Source of the DNA: Phoronis australis
Lineage: Eukaryota; Phoronida; Phoronidae
Assembly (NCBI GenBank): GCA_002633005.1
Contig: NMRA01000121.1
Coordinates: 280,847-344,846, forward strand
Reading direction: 5' to 3'
DNA length: 64,000 bases
Of this stretch, positions 48,401 to 50,994 are shown piece by piece. The notes under the pieces are model-generated. The model did not search any database. It was not told the DNA's origin and saw nothing but the letters and a program-made list of their open reading frames with translations. Position numbers and translations under genes: made by a program. Positions within the stretch are counted from its first letter, which is position 1, and every line of letters starts with the position of its first letter.

Positions 48401-48887
48401 GGTTAAAAACTGAATCCAGGCTAATTTGCATTGCCAAAATGCAGGAGCACCAACAACAGTGGAGTTGAGACAATAGGGATAAACCTACTTTTACCAGCCT
48501 GCTTAACACAACAGTATATCAAAATTACAATAGGAATGTTCAGCCTGGTTGCAATTTAAATCTGTTAGTTATTGACTGTCGTGACAAGTCTTGTTATTCT
48601 GTTCATTTCTCACACAGTTCACACAAATGAATTTTAAATTATTTATGAAACTATTATATTAGGTATAAACACAGACTAGAAAAACATCATTAAACATCTA
48701 TAACGCATATCGATGTCTGTAAGACGTAGCCCAACAACGCCAATTCAATAACAATTCAAAATAATTTATCTATAAAAGCAGGAAGTGATTAGCTAGTAGT
48801 GGTAAGTAGTTTGACATTTGTTCACAGTTGTTGCAGAGTTGAGTACTCACTCTGAAGCTCCCGGGATACAACGCCGGTTGAAGTCAT
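175..48887 (-). CDS. CARMIL: CARMIL family protein (capping protein, Arp2/3 and myosin-I linker), 28 coding exons, 3' end off window
   Basis: CARMIL proteins bind actin capping protein through a C-terminal motif, weaken its hold on filament barbed ends, and act at the plasma membrane in lamellipodia and macropinocytosis. Exons run right to left: 48887-48851, 45233-45135, 43744-43691, 34141-34082, 32523-32396, 31707-31539, 26093-26020, 25579-25504, 24818-24730, 24271-24177, 23441-23248, 21339-21080, 20473-20322, 19503-19404, 18377-18323, 17147-17044, 15418-15281, 13908-13716, 8139-7999, 7297-7181, 6695-6633, 6367-6255, 5222-5135, 4196-4059, 3690-3621, 3105-3010, 1390-1241 and 433-about 175. 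Every junction keeps codon phase with AG/GT borders, and the joined protein (about 1,100 residues here) follows vertebrate CARMIL1 from the PH domain to the CSI motif. Exon 2 has an extra base that breaks the frame. The proline-rich myosin-binding tail is expected beyond position 1. Introns not described separately hold no recognisable gene. Confidence 0.95.
1014..1172. repeat. Near-perfect hairpin (MITE-like) in the last CARMIL intron
   Basis: Two arms of about 54 bp, 1014-1072 and about 1119-1172, are reverse complements with few mismatches and enclose a loop of about 45 bp. The arms share the core GAGACTGAAGATTTAAGA and its complement. No coding content. Probably a small non-autonomous DNA element. 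Confidence 0.8.
1241..1390 (-). CDS. CARMIL: CARMIL exon 27: Ser/Pro/Lys-rich linker before CPI
   Basis: 150 nt between an ATTTTAG acceptor and the donor GTATGA. It encodes a low-complexity charged linker ([12 protein letters not shown] near its start, [12 protein letters not shown] near its end). The first Glu codon is split with exon 26 and the last Gly codon with exon 28, which fixes both junctions. Confidence 0.88.
3010..3105 (-). CDS. CARMIL: CARMIL exon 26: acidic linker
   Basis: 96 nt, acceptor CTTCTAG, donor GTGAGT. It encodes [18 protein letters not shown] followed by an acidic stretch. Phases join exon 25 (Asp codon split) and exon 27 (Glu codon split). Confidence 0.88.
3621..3690 (-). 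CDS. CARMIL: CARMIL exon 25: basic segment
   Basis: 70 nt, acceptor TTCTCAG, donor GTAAAA. It encodes [20 protein letters not shown], a basic segment. Its one-base overhang completes the first codon of exon 26. Confidence 0.85.
4059..4196 (-). CDS. CARMIL: CARMIL exon 24: end of helical region and linker
   Basis: 138 nt, acceptor TTATAG. It begins [17 protein letters not shown], matching the end of the vertebrate helical region. I chose the donor GTGAAA after GAGCCG because it keeps exon 25 in frame; an alternative GTATAC donor 19 nt downstream would break the frame. Confidence 0.85.
4562..4606 (+). repeat. 3' tail fragment of the tRNA-derived SINE
   Basis: These 45 bases match the last part of the full SINE at 21585-21826: ACGTCTGGTACAAC, then a shared AGA/CGCCTGCA block and a T-rich end. 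The tRNA-like head is missing. It lies in the intron between CARMIL exons 23 and 24. Confidence 0.75.
5135..5222 (-). CDS. CARMIL: CARMIL exon 23: helical dimerisation region
   Basis: 88 nt, acceptor CTTTTAG, donor GTATGT. It encodes [20 protein letters not shown], which aligns without gaps to the vertebrate CARMIL helical region. The first Ser codon is split with exon 22. Confidence 0.92.
5595..5668 (+). repeat. Two-copy tandem duplication, about 38 bp
   Basis: GGTCAAATGAATA...AGCTTACAATGCAA occurs twice head to tail, ending in GTGTTGAAAG and GTGTTAAAAT. Intronic, no coding role seen. Confidence 0.7.
5790..5885 (+). repeat. Dispersed repeat, two copies in window (also 17444-17545)
   Basis: Both copies share TGTGCCAAATxAAC, then ACTTCGTAG, then GAxxGGTGTGC, ACTGAG and GCCAACTGC in the same order and orientation. 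Roughly 75% identical by eye. Class not recognised. Confidence 0.55.
6255..6367 (-). CDS. CARMIL: CARMIL exon 22: helical dimerisation region
   Basis: 113 nt, acceptor GTTGCCAG, donor GTGAGG. It encodes [20 protein letters not shown] followed by [13 protein letters not shown], colinear with the vertebrate protein. It ends with two bases of the Ser codon completed by exon 23. Confidence 0.92.
6633..6695 (-). CDS. CARMIL: CARMIL exon 21: helical region
   Basis: 63 nt (21 codons), acceptor TTTTTTCAG, donor GTAAGT. It encodes [20 protein letters not shown]. Phase 0 at both ends, so skipping it would keep the frame. Confidence 0.9.
7181..7297 (-). CDS. CARMIL: CARMIL exon 20: helical region
   Basis: 117 nt (39 codons), acceptor ATTTTCAG, donor GTTTGT. 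It encodes [16 protein letters not shown] and continues to [10 protein letters not shown]. It follows the conserved NSKQ at the end of exon 19. Phase 0 at both ends. Confidence 0.9.
7999..8139 (-). CDS. CARMIL: CARMIL exon 19: helical region after LRR
   Basis: 141 nt (47 codons), acceptor TGTTTCAG, donor GTCGGT. It encodes [18 protein letters not shown] and ends ADNSKQ; this directly continues the conserved TQQ at the end of exon 18, as in vertebrate CARMIL. Confidence 0.93.
9199..9243. repeat. (TGAA)n microsatellite
   Basis: An imperfect run of GAATGAAC and AATGAATGAATG units. Confidence 0.9.
9630..9815. repeat. Inverted repeat arm A (partner 12255-12430)
   Basis: The reverse complement of 12255-12430 matches this stretch in order: GCTGTTTTTA, TTTTGCA.GAGG.ACTAT, TTTTCATGAAAAAA-like, GTTACATAAAAC.AAAA, then GAGATTTTATCTTGAAC. 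About 75% identical by eye, arms about 2.4 kb apart. Two copies of one element in opposite orientation. Confidence 0.6.
10266..10333. repeat. (ATT)n microsatellite
   Basis: About 16 ATT units with a few interruptions. Confidence 0.9.
13716..13908 (-). CDS. CARMIL: CARMIL exon 18: C-cap of LRR and start of helical region
   Basis: 193 nt, acceptor TTTTTTAG, donor GTAAGT. It encodes [20 protein letters not shown], later [17 protein letters not shown]. This is among the most conserved CARMIL stretches and aligns residue for residue. The first Lys codon is split with exon 17. Confidence 0.96.
14359..14537. mobile_element. MITE family with TTGACCTATCGC inverted ends, copy A
   Basis: Terminal inverted repeats AATTGACCTATCGCAAG and CTTGGCGATAGGTCAATT bound 179 bp. 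An internal block reads TTGGAAACGAAGGTGTGT then TTGGTCAGTTAAGC. Three related copies lie at 23044-23149 (truncated), 50609-50781 and 59832-60050. No transposase; non-autonomous. Confidence 0.85.
15281..15418 (-). CDS. CARMIL: CARMIL exon 17: leucine-rich repeats
   Basis: 138 nt, acceptor TCCTTTAG, donor GTGAGT. It encodes [20 protein letters not shown] and then [13 protein letters not shown], a near match to the last LRRs of vertebrate CARMIL. Splits Ser with exon 16 and Lys with exon 18. Confidence 0.96.
15478..16125. mobile_element. MITE split by a LINE insertion (family also at 19745-19937 and 60580-60710)
   Basis: The left part reads AATTTCCCATCACGAC; the right part (16028-16125) reads GATGCCTAAGCCACTCTGTG, then TTGCTGTTGCCAGAATTAGC. 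Both parts line up with the uninterrupted copy at 19745-19937, whose ends CCCACTTCATGAC and GTCGTGACGGG are imperfect inverted repeats. The LINE at 15566-16020 separates the two parts. Confidence 0.6.
15566..16020 (-). mobile_element. 5'-truncated LINE, C-terminal zinc-knuckle tail and 3' hairpin
   Basis: The minus-strand frame (16002 down to about 15616) reads [20 protein letters not shown], then [21 protein letters not shown]. This CxxC...H...C knuckle follows the RT/RNase H region in several non-LTR retrotransposon clades. An 8-bp direct repeat GGGAATTA (15558-15565 and 16021-16028) fits a target-site duplication. The minus-strand 3' tail contains GGCCTGCACACGTCTGATG and ATCAGACTACCTGCA, which can pair as a hairpin, followed by a T run. 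RT and endonuclease are missing: a dead insertion. Confidence 0.88.
17044..17147 (-). CDS. CARMIL: CARMIL exon 16: leucine-rich repeats
   Basis: 104 nt, acceptor ATTCCAG, donor GTAATA. It encodes [20 protein letters not shown], then [14 protein letters not shown], essentially the vertebrate LRR sequence. Confidence 0.96.
17444..17545 (+). repeat. Dispersed repeat, second copy of the family at 5790-5885
   Basis: Shares the ordered blocks described for 5790-5885, including GTGTGCCAAATAAAC and ACTTCGTAG. Confidence 0.55.
18323..18377 (-). CDS. CARMIL: CARMIL exon 15: leucine-rich repeat
   Basis: 55 nt, acceptor TTTGTAG, donor GTAAGT. It encodes [18 protein letters not shown], matching the vertebrate 'VQMIQDEE' LRR helix. 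Confidence 0.95.
18490..19220. repeat. Modular dispersed repeat array (unit about 135 bp, degenerate)
   Basis: Recurring ordered blocks: GTAAAAATGGCCAC, GTGCAAAATAT, ATCCATCCAAAAA, TTAATAGATGCCTAT, TGCCAA.TTTTATGAAAATCC, then GTTTTGGAGATAGAGCAG and CAGACGGACAGG. Further partial copies at about 25660-25930, 33190-33900 and 44070-44180. The 137-residue frame at 18512-18925 arises from the repeats and is not a gene. Confidence 0.65.
19404..19503 (-). CDS. CARMIL: CARMIL exon 14: leucine-rich repeat
   Basis: 100 nt, acceptor ATTGTAG, donor GTAAGT. It encodes [20 protein letters not shown], then [14 protein letters not shown]. Split codons join exons 13 (Gly) and 15 (Lys). Confidence 0.95.
19745..19937. 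mobile_element. MITE, intact copy of the family at 15478-16125
   Basis: Runs from GAATTCCCACTTCATGAC to GCCGTCGTGACGGG. Internal GGTGCTTAAGCAATTCTGTA and TTTTGCTGTTAACAGAATTAG match the right half of the split copy. Confidence 0.6.
20322..20473 (-). CDS. CARMIL: CARMIL exon 13: leucine-rich repeats
   Basis: 152 nt, acceptor TTTATAG, donor GTACGA. It encodes [20 protein letters not shown], then [20 protein letters not shown] and ISDN. Colinear with the vertebrate LRR domain. Confidence 0.96.
21080..21339 (-). CDS. CARMIL: CARMIL exon 12: leucine-rich repeats
   Basis: 260 nt, acceptor ATTTCAG, donor GTAAGT. It encodes [20 protein letters not shown], then [29 protein letters not shown] and QFFSS are hallmark CARMIL segments. 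Confidence 0.97.
21585..21826 (+). mobile_element. Full-length tRNA-derived SINE with 11-bp target-site duplication
   Basis: The head is tRNA-like: A-box-like TGGCCTGGTTGATAAG (21599-21614) and B box GGTTCAAGTCC (21642-21652), which fits GGTTCRANYCC. The body ends in GTGCAATGGGCCCA, CGAGGCCTGCGCACGTCTGG, TATCAGACCGCCTGCA and a T-rich tail. The direct repeat TCATGTGGGAT flanks it exactly at 21574-21584 and 21827-21837. RNA polymerase III would read it on the plus strand; the tail is shared with the LINE at 15566-16020. Confidence 0.93.
23044..23149. mobile_element. MITE family with TTGACCTATCGC ends, copy B (truncated)
   Basis: Retains the right half: GTGGCTTGGAAC, ACGAAGGTGT, TTGGTCGTTAAACCGTCA and the end GGCGATAGGTCAATT. 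The left inverted end is lost. Confidence 0.75.
23248..23441 (-). CDS. CARMIL: CARMIL exon 11: leucine-rich repeats
   Basis: 194 nt, acceptor TTTCACAG, donor GTATGA. It encodes [20 protein letters not shown], then [18 protein letters not shown]. The first Gly codon is split with exon 10. Confidence 0.96.
24177..24271 (-). CDS. CARMIL: CARMIL exon 10: leucine-rich repeat
   Basis: 95 nt, acceptor TCTTTTAG, donor GTACGT. It encodes [20 protein letters not shown], then [12 protein letters not shown]. Continues the LRR begun in exon 9. Confidence 0.96.
24650..24758 (-). repeat. 31-bp tandem repeat that multiplies the exon 9 splice donor
   Basis: On the minus strand the unit is GAGTGGAGTAGGACTAGGCA followed by GGTAAGGATGT. 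It is the 3' end of CARMIL exon 9 plus its donor, repeated about 3.3 times. GT dinucleotides in the same AGGTAAGG context fall at 24729-24728, 24698-24697 and 24667-24666, exactly 31 bp apart. Confidence 0.9.
24730..24818 (-). CDS. CARMIL: CARMIL exon 9: leucine-rich repeat, ends in a duplicated donor
   Basis: 89 nt, acceptor GTGCACTAG, donor GTAAGG. It encodes [15 protein letters not shown], then [15 protein letters not shown]; this aligns with the vertebrate 'LEELVLENAGL' repeat and joins DFAEKL of exon 10 in frame. Donors at the next two tandem copies would read GGC AGG TAA, an immediate stop, so the first donor must be used for a full-length product. Confidence 0.92.
25504..25579 (-). CDS. 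CARMIL: CARMIL exon 8: start of leucine-rich repeats
   Basis: 76 nt, acceptor TATTTCAG, donor GTAATT. It encodes [20 protein letters not shown], matching the vertebrate 'IIAALEYNQWFTKL'. Confidence 0.96.
26020..26093 (-). CDS. CARMIL: CARMIL exon 7: N-cap of LRR
   Basis: 74 nt, acceptor CTTTCAG, donor GTAAGT. It encodes [20 protein letters not shown], then HLDNK. Aligns with 'VDTIYL' and 'ELNLQDF' of vertebrate CARMIL. Confidence 0.96.
26725..26790 (+). other. tRNA-like 5' half without a B box
   Basis: GGTCGAGCGCTTGAGTGGAT then AAAGCGGTGACCTCCCACTG resembles the D-arm and anticodon-arm part of a tRNA. No GGTTCRANYCC box follows at the right distance, so it is at most a tRNA-derived relic. 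Confidence 0.3.
27930..29225 (+). mobile_element. Kolobok-like DNA transposon relic, TTAA duplication, long inverted repeats
   Basis: The ends AGGTGAAAGCAACC (27930) and GGTTGCCTTCGCCT (ending 29225) are flanked by TTAA at 27926-27929 and 29226-29229. Terminal inverted repeats are about 270 bp: 27930-28203 and 28955-29225. Inside, a plus-strand frame from 28196 has a decayed THAP domain, [11 protein letters not shown] with a stop at 28268-28270, then [12 protein letters not shown] second frame near 28777 has CQVCGE and [11 protein letters not shown], like the zinc-binding segment of THAP-type Kolobok transposases. Stops, frame changes and short length (1,296 bp) make it non-autonomous. Confidence 0.88.
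28196..28925 (+). pseudogene. Decayed THAP-domain transposase fragments
   Basis: Reading from the ATG at 28196, which lies inside the left inverted repeat, gives a THAP-like start broken by a stop at codon 25. Downstream pieces continue in other frames; the 28777 frame shows the CxxC...CxxGHxxxW pattern. The early THAP cysteines are not visible. No functional protein can be made from it. Confidence 0.7.
30574..30680 (+). repeat. 52-bp tandem duplication
   Basis: GAATCATAGC.GAGCTGACCA followed by GCGACTAGCATTAGTTCGTC occurs twice at a 52-bp period with one difference (GGAG versus AGAG). Lies inside the 26390-31302 element. Confidence 0.85.
31539..31707 (-). CDS. CARMIL: CARMIL exon 6: linker between PH domain and LRR
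   Basis: 169 nt, acceptor CTATTTCAG, donor GTACGT. It encodes [20 protein letters not shown], then [19 protein letters not shown] and EEVAW. 'GPCGG.S..YAC.CD' is a CARMIL signature. Confidence 0.97.
32396..32523 (-). CDS. CARMIL: CARMIL exon 5: PH-like domain, last strand and helix
   Basis: 128 nt, acceptor GCTTGCAG, donor GTAAGC. It encodes [20 protein letters not shown], then [20 protein letters not shown]. The last helix matches the vertebrate 'HI...LRKIFPG' helix. Glu codon split with exon 6. Confidence 0.94.
34082..34141 (-). CDS. CARMIL: CARMIL exon 4: PH-like domain strands
   Basis: 60 nt, acceptor TTTTCTAG, donor GTAAAA. It encodes [20 protein letters not shown]. Phase 0 at both ends. 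Confidence 0.93.
37294..37456. mobile_element. Small TA-flanked MITE with internal TTAACCGCCCA units
   Basis: The ends TACCGTAAACGTTCGGGTTA and the reverse complement of TAACCCGAACGATTACGGTA differ at one or two bases over about 25 bp. TA at both borders fits a Tc1/mariner-type duplication. Inside, GGTTAACCGCCCA recurs three or four times. About 163 bp, no gene. Confidence 0.82.
38320..38510 (+). repeat. Dispersed repeat related to 53190-53400
   Basis: Both copies carry GGCTG.CAAAAATCAAGAC, then GGCCTTAAAA, AATA.ACA.AATTT and AGCAATCTCCA/GGCGGTCTCCA in the same order. At 53197-53265 part of it also forms an inverted repeat. Class not recognised. Confidence 0.5.
39644..39826. mobile_element. 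Second TTAACCGCCCA element, one end lost
   Basis: It begins CGTAATCGTTCGGGTTAACG, the same end as the 37294 copy. It then carries about five GGTTAACCGCCCA units, more than the first copy, and lacks the right inverted end. Confidence 0.75.
41520..41545 (-). other. Isolated Pol III B-box-like site
   Basis: The minus strand reads GGTTCGATTCCCC, a perfect GGTTCRANYCC match. I see no A box or clover-leaf upstream, so this may be a tRNA-derived remnant or chance. Confidence 0.3.
41567..42212 (+). repeat. 39-bp minisatellite, about 17 copies
   Basis: The unit reads ATTCTCAATTTAGTGTACAC then ATCTGTGAAGATTCACTAT, with a variant ATTCTCACTTTAGTGAACAC. Most units are 39 bp, hence 13 codons, which keeps plus-strand frames open for over 180 residues ([13 protein letters not shown] repeats). 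A few units are 1-3 bp shorter. Confidence 0.93.
43691..43744 (-). CDS. CARMIL: CARMIL exon 3: PH-like domain strands
   Basis: 54 nt, acceptor CTGTACAG, donor GTATGT. It encodes [18 protein letters not shown], aligning with the vertebrate 'VL....R.FLV.ARIP' strands. Phase 0 at both ends. Confidence 0.93.
45135..45233 (-). CDS. CARMIL: CARMIL exon 2: PH-like domain start, carries a +1 frameshift
   Basis: 99 nt, acceptor GATTTCAG, donor GTGAGA. The first part, in phase with exon 1, reads [17 protein letters not shown]; the second part, in phase with exon 3, reads [15 protein letters not shown]. Together they match vertebrate CARMIL without a gap, but they lie in different frames because of one extra base in the GGG run at about 45180-45182. 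98 nt would be in frame. Confidence 0.88.
45516..45566 (+). repeat. 15-bp tandem repeat
   Basis: ATAGGTCAGCAATAT repeats about 3.4 times. Confidence 0.85.
45858..48289. repeat. Direct duplication of about 1.2 kb joined at a single unknown base
   Basis: Copy 1 is 45858-47065, copy 2 is 47067-48289, and position 47066 is 'n'. Copies start TCTGTGCCCTTTGGGCACAC and end AAGACCACTTTCACATAAT. They differ by scattered substitutions and a few indels of up to about 22 bp, including one GATGCGCCCAGGGGCGCACT present only in copy 2. The 'n' sits exactly at the junction. Confidence 0.95.
48851..48887 (-). CDS. CARMIL: CARMIL exon 1: start codon and N-terminus
   Basis: 37 coding nt, ATG at 48887-48885, donor GTGAGT. 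It encodes [12 protein letters not shown] plus the first base of Ser. The RELQSS...RD pattern across the junction aligns with the N-terminus of vertebrate CARMIL ('RELIESIKD'), which fixes the start. The 5' UTR and promoter were not resolved. Confidence 0.9.
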
Positions 48888-49791
48888 TATTTTTATGTTT
48901 GGAAGAGCAATATCTCCTAAGCTCACAGTGACTTTTTATCAATGAAAGAAAACTTTTAGAGCTTTATCAGTTGCACACTTAGTAACAAAATGTTGCGGAA
49001 GTGAGCGAGGGAGTGTCCTTATACGCCATGATGTTGATGGTATACGTCATGCATGATGAACCACAAAAGCTTTTAAGTTCTGAAGAATCTGCATATTGTT
49101 TACTCATTTTTAGAAATTATGTGGCCTCTTGTCAACTGAAATTACAAACCAAATATTTGAATGTTGTAAATAAATAGGTAATTCTCCGGTTCAAGGGAAT
49201 AATTTTTAATTCTTAAAATATTACTTGCGTATTGAAGCGACATCTGTGTGTTGTGCTTGAAAGTTGACGAAATGTCTCAACTGTGCTTGCGTTGTGTTGG
49301 AGTTCTCAGGCACCAAATTTATTCTCTTGGTAAGAATTGCGAAGCGCGAATGGTTGCAGAATGCCTTTCTATGCTTCAGAACTTTTGGGCTTCCTATTTC
49401 GTTACATTTTCGTTCACATTTATCGCCAACTGGCGAGTTCTTGTAACCCACCTCATTCGGCATTCACATGACTGGTGTGGCATGACGAGTCATGACCATC
49501 GGCATCGGCCGCTCGGCATCGCTTTCACAGACACAGTTCAGACTGTTCAGAGCCTTGTTGAGGACCACCAACCCTGCCTCATAGGTCAGGATTGGTAGAC
49601 AAAATACACCGGTCTCGGAAAACAGCCTTAACTCTTGTTGCTATGCATTTTATGCATGTAAATTACGTAACGTGGTTTTATTGACTTTTATTCAGTGGAA
49701 CTGGAAGCAAAGAAATGACTTCAGTTTTACCATCATTCATAGACATTTTCGCTGTCTTAACAGGCCATTGGGACAGTGAAGCTCCTACAGG

Positions 49792-50204
49792 CTATAGGTA
49801 CTTCCCACGCCGGAAGCTTTTCGGCAAATTATGCCTCACTCTGATTAAAACATCAAAGTCACATCGTTATAAGTACCTGTTGTGCATAGAGGGATACCTT
49901 AGCCGCCCTTAGGTCTTAGGAGGCTTTGAATGTATTTAATTCCTTCTAACTCGAACAAATACCCTTTTTCAAGCAGTCCTTTGTTCAGTAAATCAGTAAC
50001 TGGCCATTTTTAACTTTGCTAGCACTCCTTGATTGTAACGTGAGTATTTGCGTGAGTTGGAAGGAATTAGACATCGACGGCCTGCTGAGGACTGTGAGGT
50101 GTCCCTCTATGCGCAAAAGGTACTTATAACTACAGGGCTTTGATGTTTTAATCAGTATGAGGCATAATTTGCTGAAACGCTTCCGGCGTGTGAAGGCCCT
50201 ATAG
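49792..50204. mobile_element. Foldback element, arms about 180 bp
   Basis: The left arm starts CTATAGGTACTTCCCACGCC; the right arm ends GGCGTGTGAAGGCCCTATAG. Shared inner blocks include GCAAATTATGCCTCA, CTGATTAAAACATCAAAG, TTATAAGTACCT and GCATAGAGGGA. The arms nearly meet in the middle, so transcripts could fold into a long hairpin. No gene inside. Confidence 0.87.
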
Positions 50205-50608
50205 ATGCTTGAAATCTGTAAAATGCAGGATTACCTTTTTGTTGCTATTGCAACTTGCAAGCAACTTGACAGTCGCGGGTCACTATCAAAGCTTTTAGTG
50301 TACATCACTGACATCAATAACTTAAATTTTAGGAATTTTAAAAATTCAATTGTATTTAATTAATGATTTAATAGAAAAATTTATCCTCTATGAAAATATT
50401 CAGCATACAGGCGCATTTGGCAGAGTCTGTCAAAAGCTCCTGTGTTGTACATTCACTAGCAAGGAATCGGGCATCTAGAAAATTTCACGTCACCCTTCCA
50501 AATCTCAGATACCAAGAAACGAAACAGTTGTGTAGTCGTGTATCACCTTTTCATTTAAAATTCATCCAAGTTCATGGAGTGGTAAATTTAAGCAGTCACT
50601 ATGTTGGA

Positions 50609-50781
50609 ACTGACCTTTCACAAGCTCCGCGCCCTTGCGAAAAGTCGACAACAATAGGCTTTACCCAACAATGCGTTGTTTGTCGGGTAAAATGTCGTCT
50701 TGGAAACGAAGGTGTGTGAAGAATGCGGCATTCTATTTGGTCAGTTAAGCCGTCACTCAAAATCCTGGTGATCGGTCAACT
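50609..50781. mobile_element. MITE family with TTGACCTATCGC ends, copy C
   Basis: Shares CAAGCTCCGC.CCCTTGCGAA, AAGTCGACAA, TTGGAAACGAAGGTGTGTGA and TTGGTCAGTTAAGC with copy A. Ends about 165 bp before the first usable GLMN acceptor, so it may lie in the GLMN promoter or first intron. Confidence 0.85.
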
Positions 50782-50940
50782 GAGGTGCTGAAGACTTGAC
50801 CAGTGGATGTATCAATGCTATTCGTTGCAACCACTTAGGACTGGCACATCGTTAACTGTGTGAGAGGATTGTTTCATGCCACAATTAGAAGGTGACAGCT
50901 TGTTGGCTACAGAATGACTTTCACTTGGACCCTCTTCATG

Positions 50941-50947
50941 TTGCAGG
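50941..50947 (+). promoter_or_regulatory. GLMN: Probable splice acceptor of the GLMN 5' exon
   Basis: TTGCAG ends at 50946, and the open frame continues from GAATTTGACAGC. This suggests that the ATG at 50914 is intronic and that a 5' exon, coding or not, lies upstream. Confidence 0.6.
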
Positions 50948-50994
50948 AATTTGACAGCAGAAAGAAAGAATTTGCATTACTTCAAAGTCGAACC

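Larger units (their letters stand above)
45234..48850. other. CARMIL intron 1 (3.6 kb) with a 1.2-kb duplication
   Basis: Most of the intron is a near-identical direct duplication (45858-47065 and 47067-48289). A short tandem repeat lies at 45516-45566. No coding signal; reading frames within the duplication have no homology I recognise. Confidence 0.8.
48888..50946. other. Shared 5' flank of divergent CARMIL and GLMN
   Basis: Holds the upstream regions of both genes, probable 5' UTR exons that I cannot place, a 413-bp foldback element (49792-50204) and a MITE copy (50609-50781). Opposing short frames at 49221-49598 show no homology and are not called. Confidence 0.7.

Noticed and set aside
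49221-49598. Opposing frames of 80 and 116 residues in the CARMIL/GLMN spacer
   Set aside because: No domain, no conservation pattern, and neither has splice or promoter context; could be 5' UTR at most.
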